From: Sporosarcina luteola
GTDB lineage: Bacteria; Bacillota; Bacilli; Bacillales_A; Planococcaceae
Reading direction: 5' to 3'
DNA: 64,000 nt
Assembly (NCBI RefSeq): GCF_007991495.1
Contig: NZ_BJYL01000027.1
Location: forward strand, 23,103-87,102
Below the pieces are notes generated by a model, which was not told the origin of the DNA, ran no database searches, and was given only the letters and a program-made list of their open reading frames with translations. Positions 44,880-53,015 of the stretch are shown here, piece after piece; the stretch's first letter is position 1; each line of letters begins with the position of its first letter. The position numbers and the translations under genes are program-made.

Positions 44880-44919
44880 CGCCACCTGAACAAATCAAAA
44901 TTGTTCAGGTGGCGTTTTT
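44880..44919. terminator. Bidirectional terminator, short form of the dispersed palindrome
   Basis: CGCCACCTGAACAA pairs perfectly with TTGTTCAGGTGGCG and is followed by T5. The GCCACC-GAACAA core is shared with the palindromes at 38032 and 42583. Confidence 0.85.
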
Positions 44920-44920
44920 C

Positions 44921-45136
44921 TTAGATGTATCCGTTGATACGCGACTTATCTTCTTCACTTATCTCCTCACGTAAATCTGCGATACTTTCTCTTCGACGGA
45001 TATTTTTCTCCATTATGGAGTCCAGCTCTTTACCCTCTGCATTTTTAGCAGCTTCATTCGCCGCTTCCATATTGCTGATCGTTTTCTTCAACCGATCGAC
45101 ATTATCTGCAGAATCATTTGGTAATGGTCTTGGCAT
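44921..45136 (-). CDS. tlp: Small acid-soluble spore protein Tlp
   Basis: The 71-residue hydrophilic protein starts MPRPLPNDSADNVDRLKKTI and continues with EKNIRRRESIADLREEISEED and NGY, which are the conserved parts of the spore core protein Tlp. A strong GAAGGAGG site 6-7 bases before the ATG decides the start. It is a forespore-expressed minor SASP in Bacillus, so its presence implies an endospore former. Confidence 0.9.
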   Translation of the reverse strand: MPRPLPNDSADNVDRLKKTISNMEAANEAAKNAEGKELDSIMEKNIRRRESIADLREEISEEDKSRINGYI

Positions 45137-45265
45137 GATTATTCCTCCTTCTGTATTCAATGAAATAGTCTCTCCAACAGAAGAATTAATATGTATAAGC
45201 TTGCAATCTCGCTAACTTGAAAACTCTCATATATAATACCCTTATTGGTATAAAGAACGGGGGCA

Positions 45266-46558
45266 ATGTTAATGGAGGTGGAGCAAGTTGTTCTTTCACC
45301 GGAAGCACAACGGAAACTGTATAAGCGATCATTGTTTGTCGTCGTTATGTCTCAGATTTTTGGCGGTGCAGGACTGGCAGCAGGAGTAACTGTCGGTGCC
45401 CTTATTGCGAAGGATATGCTCGGAACTGCAAGCTTTGCGGGTGTACCTGCAGCTTTATTTACACTTGGATCTGCGCTTGCCGCTTTCTTAGTCGGTCGTA
45501 TTTCCCAGCGATCTGGCCGAAGGTTTGGTCTCTCGCTTGGTTTCATTACCGGCGGGGTTGGAGCGCTTGGTGTCATACTTGCAGCAACAATGGATAATGT
45601 TTTTTTGTTGTTCATTTCATTATTCATCTACGGTGCAGGAACTTCGACCAACCTTCAGGCGCGATATGCCGGAACGGATTTGGCGAATGAAAAGCAGCGT
45701 GCGACAGCAATCAGTATCGCAATGGTATCGACGACTTTCGGTGCTGTTGCGGGACCGAATTTAGTTACACCGATGGGGGAAGTTGCGCTTATTTTTGGAA
45801 TTCCAGCTTTAGCAGGTCCCTTTATTTTAGCGGCGGTTGCGTATTTACTCGCAGGCTTCACATTTCTAATTTTTTTACGCCCTGATCCATTCCTTGTGGC
45901 GAAAGCAATTGCTGTTGAACAAGAGAAGACTGTTCAACAAAAGCCGAAAGAAGCAGGTCGTCTGATGCAAAGTAAAGCAAATCGCATAGGTGTTTTAGCT
46001 GGTGCATCTGTTCTCATCTTGTCTCATTTTGTTATGGTCGCTGTCATGACGATGACCCCGGTTCATATGCAAAACCATGGAAGCGGTTTGTCAGCTGTTG
46101 GAATGGTGATTGGATTTCATATAGCGGCAATGTATCTGCCGTCGCTTGGAACAGGAATATTGGTCGATAAATTAGGACGCACTGTCATGGTCATCGCTTC
46201 AGGTGTTACACTTTCCATTGCTGGATTGATGGCGGCCTTTGCGCCTGGCGAATCCTTCTTTTGGCTAACGTTTGCGCTCGTCTTGCTTGGACTTGGCTGG
46301 AATTTCGGATTGATAAGTGGGACAGCGATTATTATTGATTCGACGGATATGAAAACGCGTGCAAAGACACAAGGCTCTGTCGATGTATGGGTGGCGCTTT
46401 CCGGGACGGCGGGCAGCTTATTATCAGGTATTATCGTCGCCTATTCGAGCTATGCCATTTTAGGTTTCGTCGGAATGTATTTATCGTTGCTTCTTATACC
46501 TCTTATTATTTGGGTTCGTTTTAAGGGGCGAACTCAGCGAATCGCAGAGATTTCTTGA
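45266..46558 (+). CDS. Major facilitator superfamily transporter
   Basis: The 430-residue protein has twelve hydrophobic segments and an MFS-type loop (VGRISQRSGRRFGLSLGF near residue 72; LVDKLGRTVMVI in the second half). A soluble loop of about 30 residues splits the halves. The N-terminal part of TM1 and the ARYAGTDLANEKQRATAISI segment resemble bacilli drug-efflux-like members. Substrate unknown. The ATG at 45266 or 45272 could be used, with AACGGGGG upstream. Confidence 0.88.
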   Translation: MLMEVEQVVLSPEAQRKLYKRSLFVVVMSQIFGGAGLAAGVTVGALIAKDMLGTASFAGVPAALFTLGSALAAFLVGRISQRSGRRFGLSLGFITGGVGALGVILAATMDNVFLLFISLFIYGAGTSTNLQARYAGTDLANEKQRATAISIAMVSTTFGAVAGPNLVTPMGEVALIFGIPALAGPFILAAVAYLLAGFTFLIFLRPDPFLVAKAIAVEQEKTVQQKPKEAGRLMQSKANRIGVLAGASVLILSHFVMVAVMTMTPVHMQNHGSGLSAVGMVIGFHIAAMYLPSLGTGILVDKLGRTVMVIASGVTLSIAGLMAAFAPGESFFWLTFALVLLGLGWNFGLISGTAIIIDSTDMKTRAKTQGSVDVWVALSGTAGSLLSGIIVAYSSYAILGFVGMYLSLLLIPLIIWVRFKGRTQRIAEIS

Positions 46559-46636
46559 AGGTTATGCGTGATTTCAGGTTTATATGAGCTTTTCATTAGA
46601 TGTATGTGTGATTTAGAAGTTTTTATACGTATTTGA

Positions 46637-46679
46637 TAAAAAAAACGACTTGGCTGTCTGGAGGCCAAGTCGTTTTTTT
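46637..46679. terminator. Bidirectional terminator
   Basis: AAAACGACTTGGC pairs with GCCAAGTCGTTTT, flanked by A8 and T7, between the convergent MFS and squalene-synthase-like genes. Confidence 0.9.
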
Positions 46680-47499
46680 ATTGTTCATTTAAAATCGATT
46701 CTACGGTCGATTCGACTTCTGTGCGATTCATTTTTTCATGTCCGCTATGCAACGCGCTGATCGTCTTTTTCGCAAGAGCTAGGGGGATTCTGCAGAATAA
46801 CAGGATGTTTTTATTCGAAATTGACTCGATATATTCATCGGCCTTTTTCAAGTTGGCTTCTGCATATTCGAACAACTCATTCCGAGTCCAACCGTCGGGC
46901 ATGAAATGTACGCCACGATCCGCATCTTCTTCTTGGTTGCGCAACATATTTACAGCTTGCAAACCGCGACCGTATCCGATTGCAAGCTCACGATCTGTCT
47001 TCGTGCCGTCATACTGCTCCCAAATATCGGACAACATGACACCAACAAGACCTGCCACATAATATGTATAGTCATCCAAGTCTTCCTTTGTTTGTATTAA
47101 GAAATTCTTCCCAACCCATTTCGCCATGCCATCAGCCATAATACTCGTCGATTCTTTCACTTTAGCGACGATGCCGGCAGGGCACACGGATAGCCAATCT
47201 CCGAGCCTTAATGTCACTTCTGGCAAAAGATTTTCATAGGGTTTCAGTAGATCTTTATAGGCGTCTGCGTCAAAAAGATCTTTCTGCAAAAGCTTGCTCG
47301 TAGACCGTAGTAAATGCTGCTTGCTTTCCGGATGCAAGTCCTCGTGATCCTCAATTTCATCGATCGCACGCATACATAAATACGCAGATCCGACCGTCTT
47401 CCGCAAAGTTGGATTCAGCAATTTAATCGGTATATAGAAGGTTCTGCTTGTCAGCTTCAGTATATGCATTGCTTCTTTTTGCAACTTAGCCTCGTTCAT
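46678..47499 (-). CDS. Squalene/phytoene synthase-like protein with degenerate second Asp motif
   Basis: The 273-residue helical protein belongs to the head-to-head prenyl synthase family. The first DxxxD is intact in RAIDEIED (Asp47/Asp51), SRTFY near residue 18 and AGLVGVML near 149 fit, but the second motif reads NMLRNQEEDADRG instead of N-L-R-D-x-x-E-D, so the first Asp is Asn188. Bacillus YisP, a family member, is reported to act as a farnesyl-diphosphate phosphatase. A similar role, or a normal synthase, is possible. The ATG at 47499 follows AAGGAGG. No other isoprenoid genes are near. Confidence 0.85.
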   Translation of the reverse strand: MNEAKLQKEAMHILKLTSRTFYIPIKLLNPTLRKTVGSAYLCMRAIDEIEDHEDLHPESKQHLLRSTSKLLQKDLFDADAYKDLLKPYENLLPEVTLRLGDWLSVCPAGIVAKVKESTSIMADGMAKWVGKNFLIQTKEDLDDYTYYVAGLVGVMLSDIWEQYDGTKTDRELAIGYGRGLQAVNMLRNQEEDADRGVHFMPDGWTRNELFEYAEANLKKADEYIESISNKNILLFCRIPLALAKKTISALHSGHEKMNRTEVESTVESILNEQ

Positions 47500-47627
47500 C
47501 AATAGGTCCTCCTTCATTTCTAAAAACGTCTCGCAGTTATTATGCTTATCATACACTATTCATCGAAGGACTTGCCATCCCAATCATTGCGAAATAACAA
47601 CAAAAGTAAATTTATTTAAATAATCTA

Positions 47628-47657
47628 TTGACAATGAATAATTGGAAATGGTATCCT
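47628..47657 (+). promoter_or_regulatory. Sigma-A promoter of the tiny-ORF operon
   Basis: TTGACA (47628) and TATCCT (47652) are 18 bases apart, about 45 bases before the leader ORF. Confidence 0.6.
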
Positions 47658-47700
47658 CGGTAAGTAAGATATTCTAAAAGAGGAAAAGGAGGTACGGAAA

Positions 47701-47769
47701 ATGAAGAACGTAATTATTTTACATCAAAACATCATAAATGATCCGTGCCTGTCAAATCTCTCTTTCTAA
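47701..47769 (+). CDS. Leader peptide of the tiny-ORF operon
   Basis: A 22-residue ORF (MKNVIILHQNIINDPCLSNL, then SF and stop) with AAAGGAGG placed 8 bases before ATG. It ends 46 bases before an intrinsic terminator, the arrangement of a regulatory leader peptide. Confidence 0.55.
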   Translation: MKNVIILHQNIINDPCLSNLSF

Positions 47770-47814
47770 ATTGAAGATTACAGTGAATGGCATGGACTGC
47801 CGTTCTTTTATATG

Positions 47815-47848
47815 AGCACACGCTTATGCAAAAGGCGTGTGCTTTTTT
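47815..47848 (+). promoter_or_regulatory. Attenuator hairpin between leader and tiny ORFs
   Basis: GCACACGC pairs with GCGTGTGC and T6 follows. Downstream CACGCCTGGCGTG could offer an alternative partner for the 3' arm. Read-through is needed to express the ORFs at 47933-48361. Confidence 0.65.
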
Positions 47849-47932
47849 GTGTCTTCATTAGTGTAAAGAATATTCGGTGTTCTCACGCCTGGCGTGTAAA
47901 CATAAATAAAGCGAAAAAGGAGAGGTTTTTTT

Positions 47933-47992
47933 ATGAGGAATGGTACAGAGCTGCAAAAGGTATGGGAAATAGCGTCGCTAGAAGGCGGATAG
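47933..47992 (+). CDS. Tiny ORF, 19 residues
   Basis: MRNGTELQKVWEIASLEGG and stop, with AAAAGGAGAGG upstream. Its reality rests on the ribosome site and its position in the attenuated operon. No family is recognised. Confidence 0.35.
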   Translation: MRNGTELQKVWEIASLEGG

Positions 47993-48041
47993 CCGTAAGG
48001 ATGTAACCAGATTTAATCAAAAAAATAAAGGAGGAGCAAAA

Positions 48042-48164
48042 ATGAATTTTGAACTAGTACGTAAACCAGAAACAAAAACTAACATTAAAAAGATGGAGAA
48101 GGAATCTCCAAAAATGGAACGATATAAAAAGTGGCGGACACAATCGGTGAATGTCATATTGTAA
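48042..48164 (+). CDS. Small basic protein, 40 residues
   Basis: The ORF (MNFELVRKPETKTNIKKMEK then basic/polar residues to SVNVIL) has an excellent AAAGGAGGAGC ribosome site. It is rich in Lys, Arg and Glu and has no hydrophobic helix, so a nucleic-acid or ribosome-bound role is conceivable. I do not recognise it. Confidence 0.5.
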   Translation: MNFELVRKPETKTNIKKMEKESPKMERYKKWRTQSVNVIL

Positions 48165-48202
48165 TCCCGTTTTCAGGTTCCTCTCCCAGAGGAGAAATAG
48201 TA

Positions 48203-48361
48203 ATGATGCATATAATTGATAGAGAAGTAATTCAACGACATTTGGAAGAAAAGCGACAAGAAATCGAACAATACCGCCTTGGGCAACATGCGCTCAAACG
48301 TAAAAGGAAAGAACGGAAAATGACCGCTTTCTGGGCGATGTTCTTTAGCTTTTCCAATTAA
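48203..48361 (+). CDS. Small basic protein, 52 residues
   Basis: Starts MMHIIDREVIQRHLEEKRQE behind AGAGGAG and continues with a strongly basic helix (ALKRKRKERK) and an aromatic tail FWAMFFSFSN. A longer reading to 48131 would overlap the preceding small ORF and lacks a ribosome site. It is the last ORF before a terminator. Function unknown. Confidence 0.55.
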   Translation: MMHIIDREVIQRHLEEKRQEIEQYRLGQHALKRKRKERKMTAFWAMFFSFSN

Positions 48362-48367
48362 AATCAG

Positions 48368-48404
48368 GACGTTCCTTCATGAAAAGGAGGAACGTCTTTT
48401 TTTT
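48368..48404 (+). terminator. Terminator of the tiny-ORF operon
   Basis: GACGTTCCT pairs with AGGAACGTC and is followed by T8. Confidence 0.85.
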
Positions 48405-48533
48405 ATTTTAAGCCTAATTTGTTGGGGGAGTATCTTGAATATGAGATAATGGATCGTGGAATTAAAGATGTATACGTTGCGATGGTAAGGAAATGCTACT
48501 CGCAATCATTTCAATTAAAAGGAGTTTTTCGTT

Positions 48534-49103
48534 ATGGCTATTAAAGTGAAGGCGATTATAGGCAGTACAAGTTCCACATCGGTGAACTTGAAAGTGGTTG
48601 AATATTTAAGGAAGAAGTATGCAGAAAAACTGGAGATTACCCCTGTCTTTATCAATGATCTAGCGATGTTTTCGGTTGATTTGGAAAGCAATCCACCGGA
48701 AAATGTAGTGGAATTCATGGATAGTATTAGGAATTCAGATGCCGTTCTATTTGCAGTACCTGAGTACAACTATTCGATCCCTGGTGCGTTGAAAAATGCG
48801 GTCGATTGGCTGTCGAGAAGCAATTTTGCCATTAAAGACAAGCCTGCATTCATGATAGGCGCTTCAGCAGGTGTGCTAGGTACAGTACGTGCTCAAATGC
48901 ACTTAAGACAAATCCTTTCCAATCCAATGCTTTCACCTGCGGTTTTGCCGGGGAATGATGTATTCATTGGTTCTATTCAACAAAAAGTTGATGAGACAGG
49001 ACAATTGACAGACGAGGCGACGATCGATTTCTTGGATAAAGTTGTGAACAACTTTATCGCATTTTATTCAAAAACAAAAGCAACTGCTGAGATTCACGGA
49101 TAA
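48534..49103 (+). CDS. NADPH-dependent FMN reductase (azoreductase-like)
   Basis: The 189-residue flavodoxin-fold protein has the FMN-phosphate loop GSTSSTSVNLKV (residues 10-21), PEYNYSIPGALKNAVDWLSR near residue 76 and a GASAGVLGTVRAQMHLR segment near 103, all typical of NAD(P)H:FMN/quinone/azo reductases. It probably detoxifies quinones or azo compounds in the cytosol. It is monocistronic with AAAGGAG upstream and a terminator downstream. Confidence 0.92.
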   Translation: MAIKVKAIIGSTSSTSVNLKVVEYLRKKYAEKLEITPVFINDLAMFSVDLESNPPENVVEFMDSIRNSDAVLFAVPEYNYSIPGALKNAVDWLSRSNFAIKDKPAFMIGASAGVLGTVRAQMHLRQILSNPMLSPAVLPGNDVFIGSIQQKVDETGQLTDEATIDFLDKVVNNFIAFYSKTKATAEIHG

Positions 49104-49109
49104 TTATAA

Positions 49110-49145
49110 AAGGCTGCCCCGAACTTATCGGGACGGCCTTTTTTT
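49110..49145 (+). terminator. Terminator of the FMN reductase gene
   Basis: AAGGC-CCCGA pairs with TCGGG-GGCCTT with small bulges and continues in T7. Confidence 0.8.
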
Positions 49146-49148
49146 CAA

Positions 49149-50282
49149 TTATCTTGAAAGAATGACGGGTTTTTGAATAGCTGTCAGAGCTTGTTTTAAG
49201 TCAGCGATTAAATCCTCAGCTTCTTCCAACCCGACGGAAAAACGCAATAGTCGTTGATCCACACCGCGTTTTTCACGTTCCTCTTCAGGAATATCGGCAT
49301 GTGTCTGCGTCGTCGGATATGTAATGAAACTTTCCACTCCGCCTAAGCTTTCCGCGAATGTAATGAGGCGTAAATTCTCGAGGAATGGGCCGACCCAATC
49401 ACTTTCCCGTAAACGAAAAGAGACCATGCCTCCTTTTCCGGCATAAAGGACATCGGCGACAAGCGGTTCCTTTTCCAAATAAGTGACGAGCTCCTTCGCA
49501 TTCGCATCATGTTGTTTCATCCGGACATGCAATGTCTTCAACCCTCGGACGACAAGCCAAGAATCGAACGGAGAGAGTGTAGCGCCAATCGCGTTATGGT
49601 TTTCGCCAAGAAGGCTGCATAATTTTTCGCCTTTCGCAACGACGAGCCCCGCAAGTACATCATTATGACCACCGATATATTTTGTAGCGCTGTGGATGAC
49701 GATATCCGCACCAAGTTCAATTGGACGCTGGTAGTAAGGCGTCAAAAACGTATTATCGACAATTAAAAGCAACCCATGCTTCTTTGCAAGTTTGGCATAC
49801 TGTTCAATATCCACTTCCACCATAAGCGGGTTGGTCGGTGTTTCTATGAAAATTGCTTTTGTGTACTTTGTAATGAGTTGTTCCGTTTCTTCGACATTTT
49901 GAAAAGAAGTGTAAGAAGTCGTTATGCCGTACATTTCGGCATATTGGTCGAACAGACGGTATGTACCTCCGTAAATATCATCAGATGCAATTAATTCATC
50001 TCCTGATTTGAACAAGGATAGGACGAGCTGGATCGCAGCCATTCCCGAACTGCATGCAAATCCATGGTCGCCGTTTTCCAAATTAGCAATTCCATCTTCC
50101 AAAATGGTTCGTGTCGGATTTTTCGTCCTTGTGTAGTCGTAACCGGTAGAGAGCCCTAATCCATCGTGTTTATAGGCGGTTGATAAGTATATGGGTGGAT
50201 TGACGGCTCCGGTTTTCGGATCGCTTTGATTACCTAACTGCACTAATTTCGTATTTATGCTCTGACTTGTCAACATATCCAT
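49149..50282 (-). CDS. metI: Cystathionine gamma-synthase MetI
   Basis: This PLP enzyme condenses O-acetyl- or O-succinyl-homoserine with cysteine (or sulfide) in methionine synthesis. The 377-residue protein has SSGMAAIQ near residue 82, IETPTNPLM near 146, VDNTFLTPYYQRP near 174, the PLP lysine in HSATKYIGGHNDVLAG near 197 and SLGGVESFITYP near 320. It matches Bacillus MetI. A SAM riboswitch precedes it; metC is not adjacent in this window. Confidence 0.92.
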   Translation of the reverse strand: MDMLTSQSINTKLVQLGNQSDPKTGAVNPPIYLSTAYKHDGLGLSTGYDYTRTKNPTRTILEDGIANLENGDHGFACSSGMAAIQLVLSLFKSGDELIASDDIYGGTYRLFDQYAEMYGITTSYTSFQNVEETEQLITKYTKAIFIETPTNPLMVEVDIEQYAKLAKKHGLLLIVDNTFLTPYYQRPIELGADIVIHSATKYIGGHNDVLAGLVVAKGEKLCSLLGENHNAIGATLSPFDSWLVVRGLKTLHVRMKQHDANAKELVTYLEKEPLVADVLYAGKGGMVSFRLRESDWVGPFLENLRLITFAESLGGVESFITYPTTQTHADIPEEEREKRGVDQRLLRFSVGLEEAEDLIADLKQALTAIQKPVILSR

Positions 50283-50374
50283 CTCCTTTAATTGTCAATA
50301 CAATATTGATTTCCGCTACAGGCGGGCGCTTTCGCTACAATCAACGAAACTTCCAAGAATAATAATAAATCATT

Positions 50375-50531
50375 GAAAAAAGGCCTTTCTATAAGAAGAG
50401 GGCCTTCAACAGTTGTTGAAATCAATCTTCTTATCTTTAGACGGTGTACGTCATTGGAATTAGCACCATACCAATAAGGGCTGGTTGCTGAGACTTCGTC
50501 GGGCCAATCCCTCCGTCTCTCTTGATAAGAA
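50375..50531 (-). promoter_or_regulatory. SAM-I (S-box) riboswitch and terminator of metI
   Basis: On the minus strand CTTATCAAGAGAGACGGAGG, then GATTGGCCCGACGAAGTCTC, then AGCAACC and a closing GATAAG form the S-box aptamer (50427-50530). An intrinsic terminator with stem AAGGCC/GGCCTT and T6 follows (50375-50408). Excess S-adenosylmethionine would switch metI off. Confidence 0.95.
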
Positions 50532-50668
50532 ATAAAATATATAATTGTTAGAAAAATGATTTATCTAAAATTACCATGATTACAGATAGATTGCAAGAGA
50601 ATTTCAAAAATATATTTATGCGTTATTTGCTATAATGGGGTCAAGTTGCGTGTTGAGGAGGATTACTA

Positions 50669-51007
50669 TTGGCTTGGTTCTATGTTTTAATCGCAGCGAT
50701 CGTCGAAGTTTTTTGGGTGATCGGACTTCGATATTCCGAGACGCCGCTCCAATGGTCCGGAACGGTCGTTGCCATCATCATTAGCTTTTATGCAATTATT
50801 AAAGCATGCGAAAAGCTGCCGTCAGGGACGGTTTATGCGGTTTTCACCGGTTCGGGTGCAGCGGCGATCGTATTCGTCGATTTTCTATTTTTCGATGCGG
50901 AGTTTTCCATCTCAAAGGTGTTGTTCATCGCGATTATTATCGTCGGTGTGATTGGGATAAAAATGACTTCTGAAGAGTCGGTTCCAGTGGAAGAGGGGGG
51001 CGATTGA
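50669..51007 (+). CDS. Small multidrug resistance (SMR) protein, subunit 1
   Basis: The 112-residue protein has four transmembrane helices and the SMR active-site Glu in AAIVEVFWVIGLRYSE (residue 13), with LPSGTVYAVFTGSGAAAIV in helix 3. Charged C-terminal residues (EESVPVEEGGD) extend beyond the fold. The start is TTG after GAGGAGG. It pairs with the next gene (one base between stop and start), as in YkkC/YkkD-type heterodimers that export drugs or guanidinium-like cations. No guanidine riboswitch is visible upstream. Confidence 0.92.
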   Translation: MAWFYVLIAAIVEVFWVIGLRYSETPLQWSGTVVAIIISFYAIIKACEKLPSGTVYAVFTGSGAAAIVFVDFLFFDAEFSISKVLFIAIIIVGVIGIKMTSEESVPVEEGGD

Positions 51008-51008
51008 G

Positions 51009-51323
51009 TTGGCATGGGTTTATCTTGTCATCGCCAGTTTAGGTGAGATCTTCGGGGTCATGTCCATTAATCTGTATTTGCAGAAAAGGTCATGGCAACG
51101 TTTATTGTTAATCGTAGCGACGTTTTCCGTTGGGTTTTATTTTCTGTCGCTCGCCATGCGTGATATCCCGATGGGGACGGCGTATGCGATCTGGACAGGA
51201 TTGGGTGCTGTCGGAGCAGTTTTAATGGGCATTTTGTTTTTCAAGGAAGTGGCTGGATGGAAGAGGATCCTTTTCTTATGCCTGATCATTGGAGGGGCGG
51301 TTGGGTTGAAACTATTTGGATAA
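51009..51323 (+). CDS. Small multidrug resistance (SMR) protein, subunit 2
   Basis: A 104-residue four-helix SMR protein with the conserved Glu in ASLGEIFGVMSIN (residue 13) and MGTAYAIWTGLGAVGAVLMG in helix 3. It starts at TTG one base after the stop of subunit 1, so translation is coupled. The two subunits probably insert in opposite orientation as a heterodimer. Confidence 0.92.
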   Translation: MAWVYLVIASLGEIFGVMSINLYLQKRSWQRLLLIVATFSVGFYFLSLAMRDIPMGTAYAIWTGLGAVGAVLMGILFFKEVAGWKRILFLCLIIGGAVGLKLFG

Positions 51324-51350
51324 AAAGGAGCGGGGAAACCGCTCCTTTTT
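51322..51350. terminator. Bidirectional terminator
   Basis: AAAAAGGAGCGG pairs with CCGCTCCTTTTT around GGAAA, between the SMR pair and the convergent CPBP gene. Confidence 0.9.
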
Positions 51351-52183
51351 CATTGGGAGGATATTTCAAGCGTTTGAGCCGCTTCTTCTCTTTTCTTCGA
51401 TAAGCCTTTGCTTAACTTGATGATGATGAAGATTGTAACGATTGAGCTTATGATAAGTAGAACGCCCATCGTTCCTGCTTTATCTGCGATTTCCTCGCGC
51501 GACGCTACAGTTACAACTTCAAGCCATGAAGCAGGTAAGTATGCCGCCAAGACAGCTAGTGTGTTATTCAAAATATGCATTAAAATCGGGATAAGAAGAT
51601 TGCCAGTCCGCAAATAGAGAAGGCATGCAATAACGCCAAATAGGAAAGCGCCGATCATATCCGCATGCAGTATGCCGAATAAAATACTGGATATTAATAT
51701 CCCGCCCCACATCGACGTTTTCTTCATGAAACGATGCAAGAAGACACCCCTGAAGACGAATTCTTCGATAATCGGTCCTAATATCGTAATCGTAAGGATC
51801 TCAATTGCCAAATAAAGAGGATTAGTAGGCATTGGAACTTCGGTCATTAGAAAATCGACGAATGACGGTAGAATTGGATCTAGCACAAAGACGAGCAGCC
51901 AAAAAGTGCTTAAGGAAAGGGCGATCGATGCCAGTACAATGCCCGTAACAGCTGGAATCCATGATTTAACTCCACGGAATGAGATGAATTTACGATCGGA
52001 GTTAGGATATTTATTGAAGTAATAGCCGAAAAAAATCGCTGGTATAATGGCGTAAAGGACGATGTTTGCAGCGATGCCGAAAAACTCTTCGCTCAAACCG
52101 ATCCCCATCGTGAAAATAAGTAGAATAATGAAACTTACAACCGATAATGCGACTAAATATCGGATTTTCATCTGTTCAAACAA
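51350..52183 (-). CDS. CPBP family intramembrane protease
   Basis: The 277-residue membrane protein carries the CPBP (Abi/Rce1-like) glutamic protease motifs EEFVFRGVFLHRF near residue 140, ILFGILHADMIGAFLFG near 167 and HILNNTLAV near 210. Homologs process prenylated proteins or bacteriocins, or act as immunity proteins; the substrate here is unknown. The start is TTG at 52183 with AGGGGGTG 5 bases upstream. The later ATG is too far from any ribosome site. Confidence 0.9.
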   Translation of the reverse strand: MFEQMKIRYLVALSVVSFIILLIFTMGIGLSEEFFGIAANIVLYAIIPAIFFGYYFNKYPNSDRKFISFRGVKSWIPAVTGIVLASIALSLSTFWLLVFVLDPILPSFVDFLMTEVPMPTNPLYLAIEILTITILGPIIEEFVFRGVFLHRFMKKTSMWGGILISSILFGILHADMIGAFLFGVIACLLYLRTGNLLIPILMHILNNTLAVLAAYLPASWLEVVTVASREEIADKAGTMGVLLIISSIVTIFIIIKLSKGLSKKREEAAQTLEISSQ

Positions 52184-52253
52184 GTGAACACCCCCTATGT
52201 TTCCATCGTAAGCGAATTGGAATGATATGTCACTATATTCTAAATTACTAAGT

Positions 52254-53015
52254 TCAATTCGTTTTTTTCGGCCTCACCATTTGCATCCGCTCGTTGAACA
52301 GCGCTGGATAGGAAAGGAAACCTAGCATAATGCTTGTAACAGCGGCTGTCGACAATAGAAGAAAGAGGATGATCAACTGGAATTGGACAGCCTGTATCGG
52401 GTCAGCACCGGCAATGATTTGGCCGCTCATCATGCCGGGAAGTTGGACAAGTCCAATCGTTTTTTGGCTTTCAATTGTCGGAATCATGCTCGCTTTTATG
52501 GCGTTAATCAACTGACGATGAATCGCCTGCTTCGGAGTACCTCCAAGTGATAAGATGAGCTCTGTCTCATCGCGATTCCCCTCAATCTCTGAAGCGAATC
52601 GATTCAGGAAGAGGATGGAAAGTACCATGGAATTGCCGATAAGCATGCCGCTAATTGAAATGATGAATTGCGCAGTTGGCGGCACAATTTGCAAGCCAAT
52701 CAAAATACCTTGCGTTACAACTTCAATCGTTAGGAACGTAACAATCAGTTTCCATGTAATGCCCCGGATCTCTTTCCCTTTCTTCCGCGCATTTTGTGTA
52801 GCCGCTCCGATCATCAAGGCGACCATTAAGATGATAAACAAGAAGTTTTCCGAGTCAAACACGAACTTCAACACATAGCCGACAGCAAGCAGTTGAACGA
52901 TGGACCTAACAGTCGCGATAATTGTGTCTATTTCAAGCCCTAGCTTCAACGTCTTGGACAGCAGCAAAGGAATTAGAACGAAAATGAGCGTCAAAGCCAA
53001 TGCGGAATAACTCAA
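52254..53015 (-). CDS. fetB: Iron export ABC transporter permease FetB-like
   Basis: The 253-residue membrane protein belongs to the UPF0014/FetB family (RSIVQLLAVGYVLKFVF, GMLIGNSMVLSILFLNRF, LPGMMSGQIIAGADPIQAVQ), the permease of an iron or metal exporter linked to oxidative stress resistance. Its start overlaps the end of the ATPase gene by 4 bases. With fetA it forms a two-gene operon transcribed leftward. Confidence 0.92.
   Translation of the reverse strand: MSYSALALTLIFVLIPLLLSKTLKLGLEIDTIIATVRSIVQLLAVGYVLKFVFDSENFLFIILMVALMIGAATQNARKKGKEIRGITWKLIVTFLTIEVVTQGILIGLQIVPPTAQFIISISGMLIGNSMVLSILFLNRFASEIEGNRDETELILSLGGTPKQAIHRQLINAIKASMIPTIESQKTIGLVQLPGMMSGQIIAGADPIQAVQFQLIILFLLLSTAAVTSIMLGFLSYPALFNERMQMVRPKKTN

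Noticed and set aside
47812..48006. A 64-codon frame starting MSTRLCKRR
   Set aside because: It spans the attenuator hairpin and T run, and the shorter ORFs with ribosome sites explain the region better.
50540..50668. Guanidine (ykkC) riboswitch before the paired SMR genes
   Set aside because: The leader is short and AT-rich and lacks the conserved ykkC core, although the genes resemble ykkCD.
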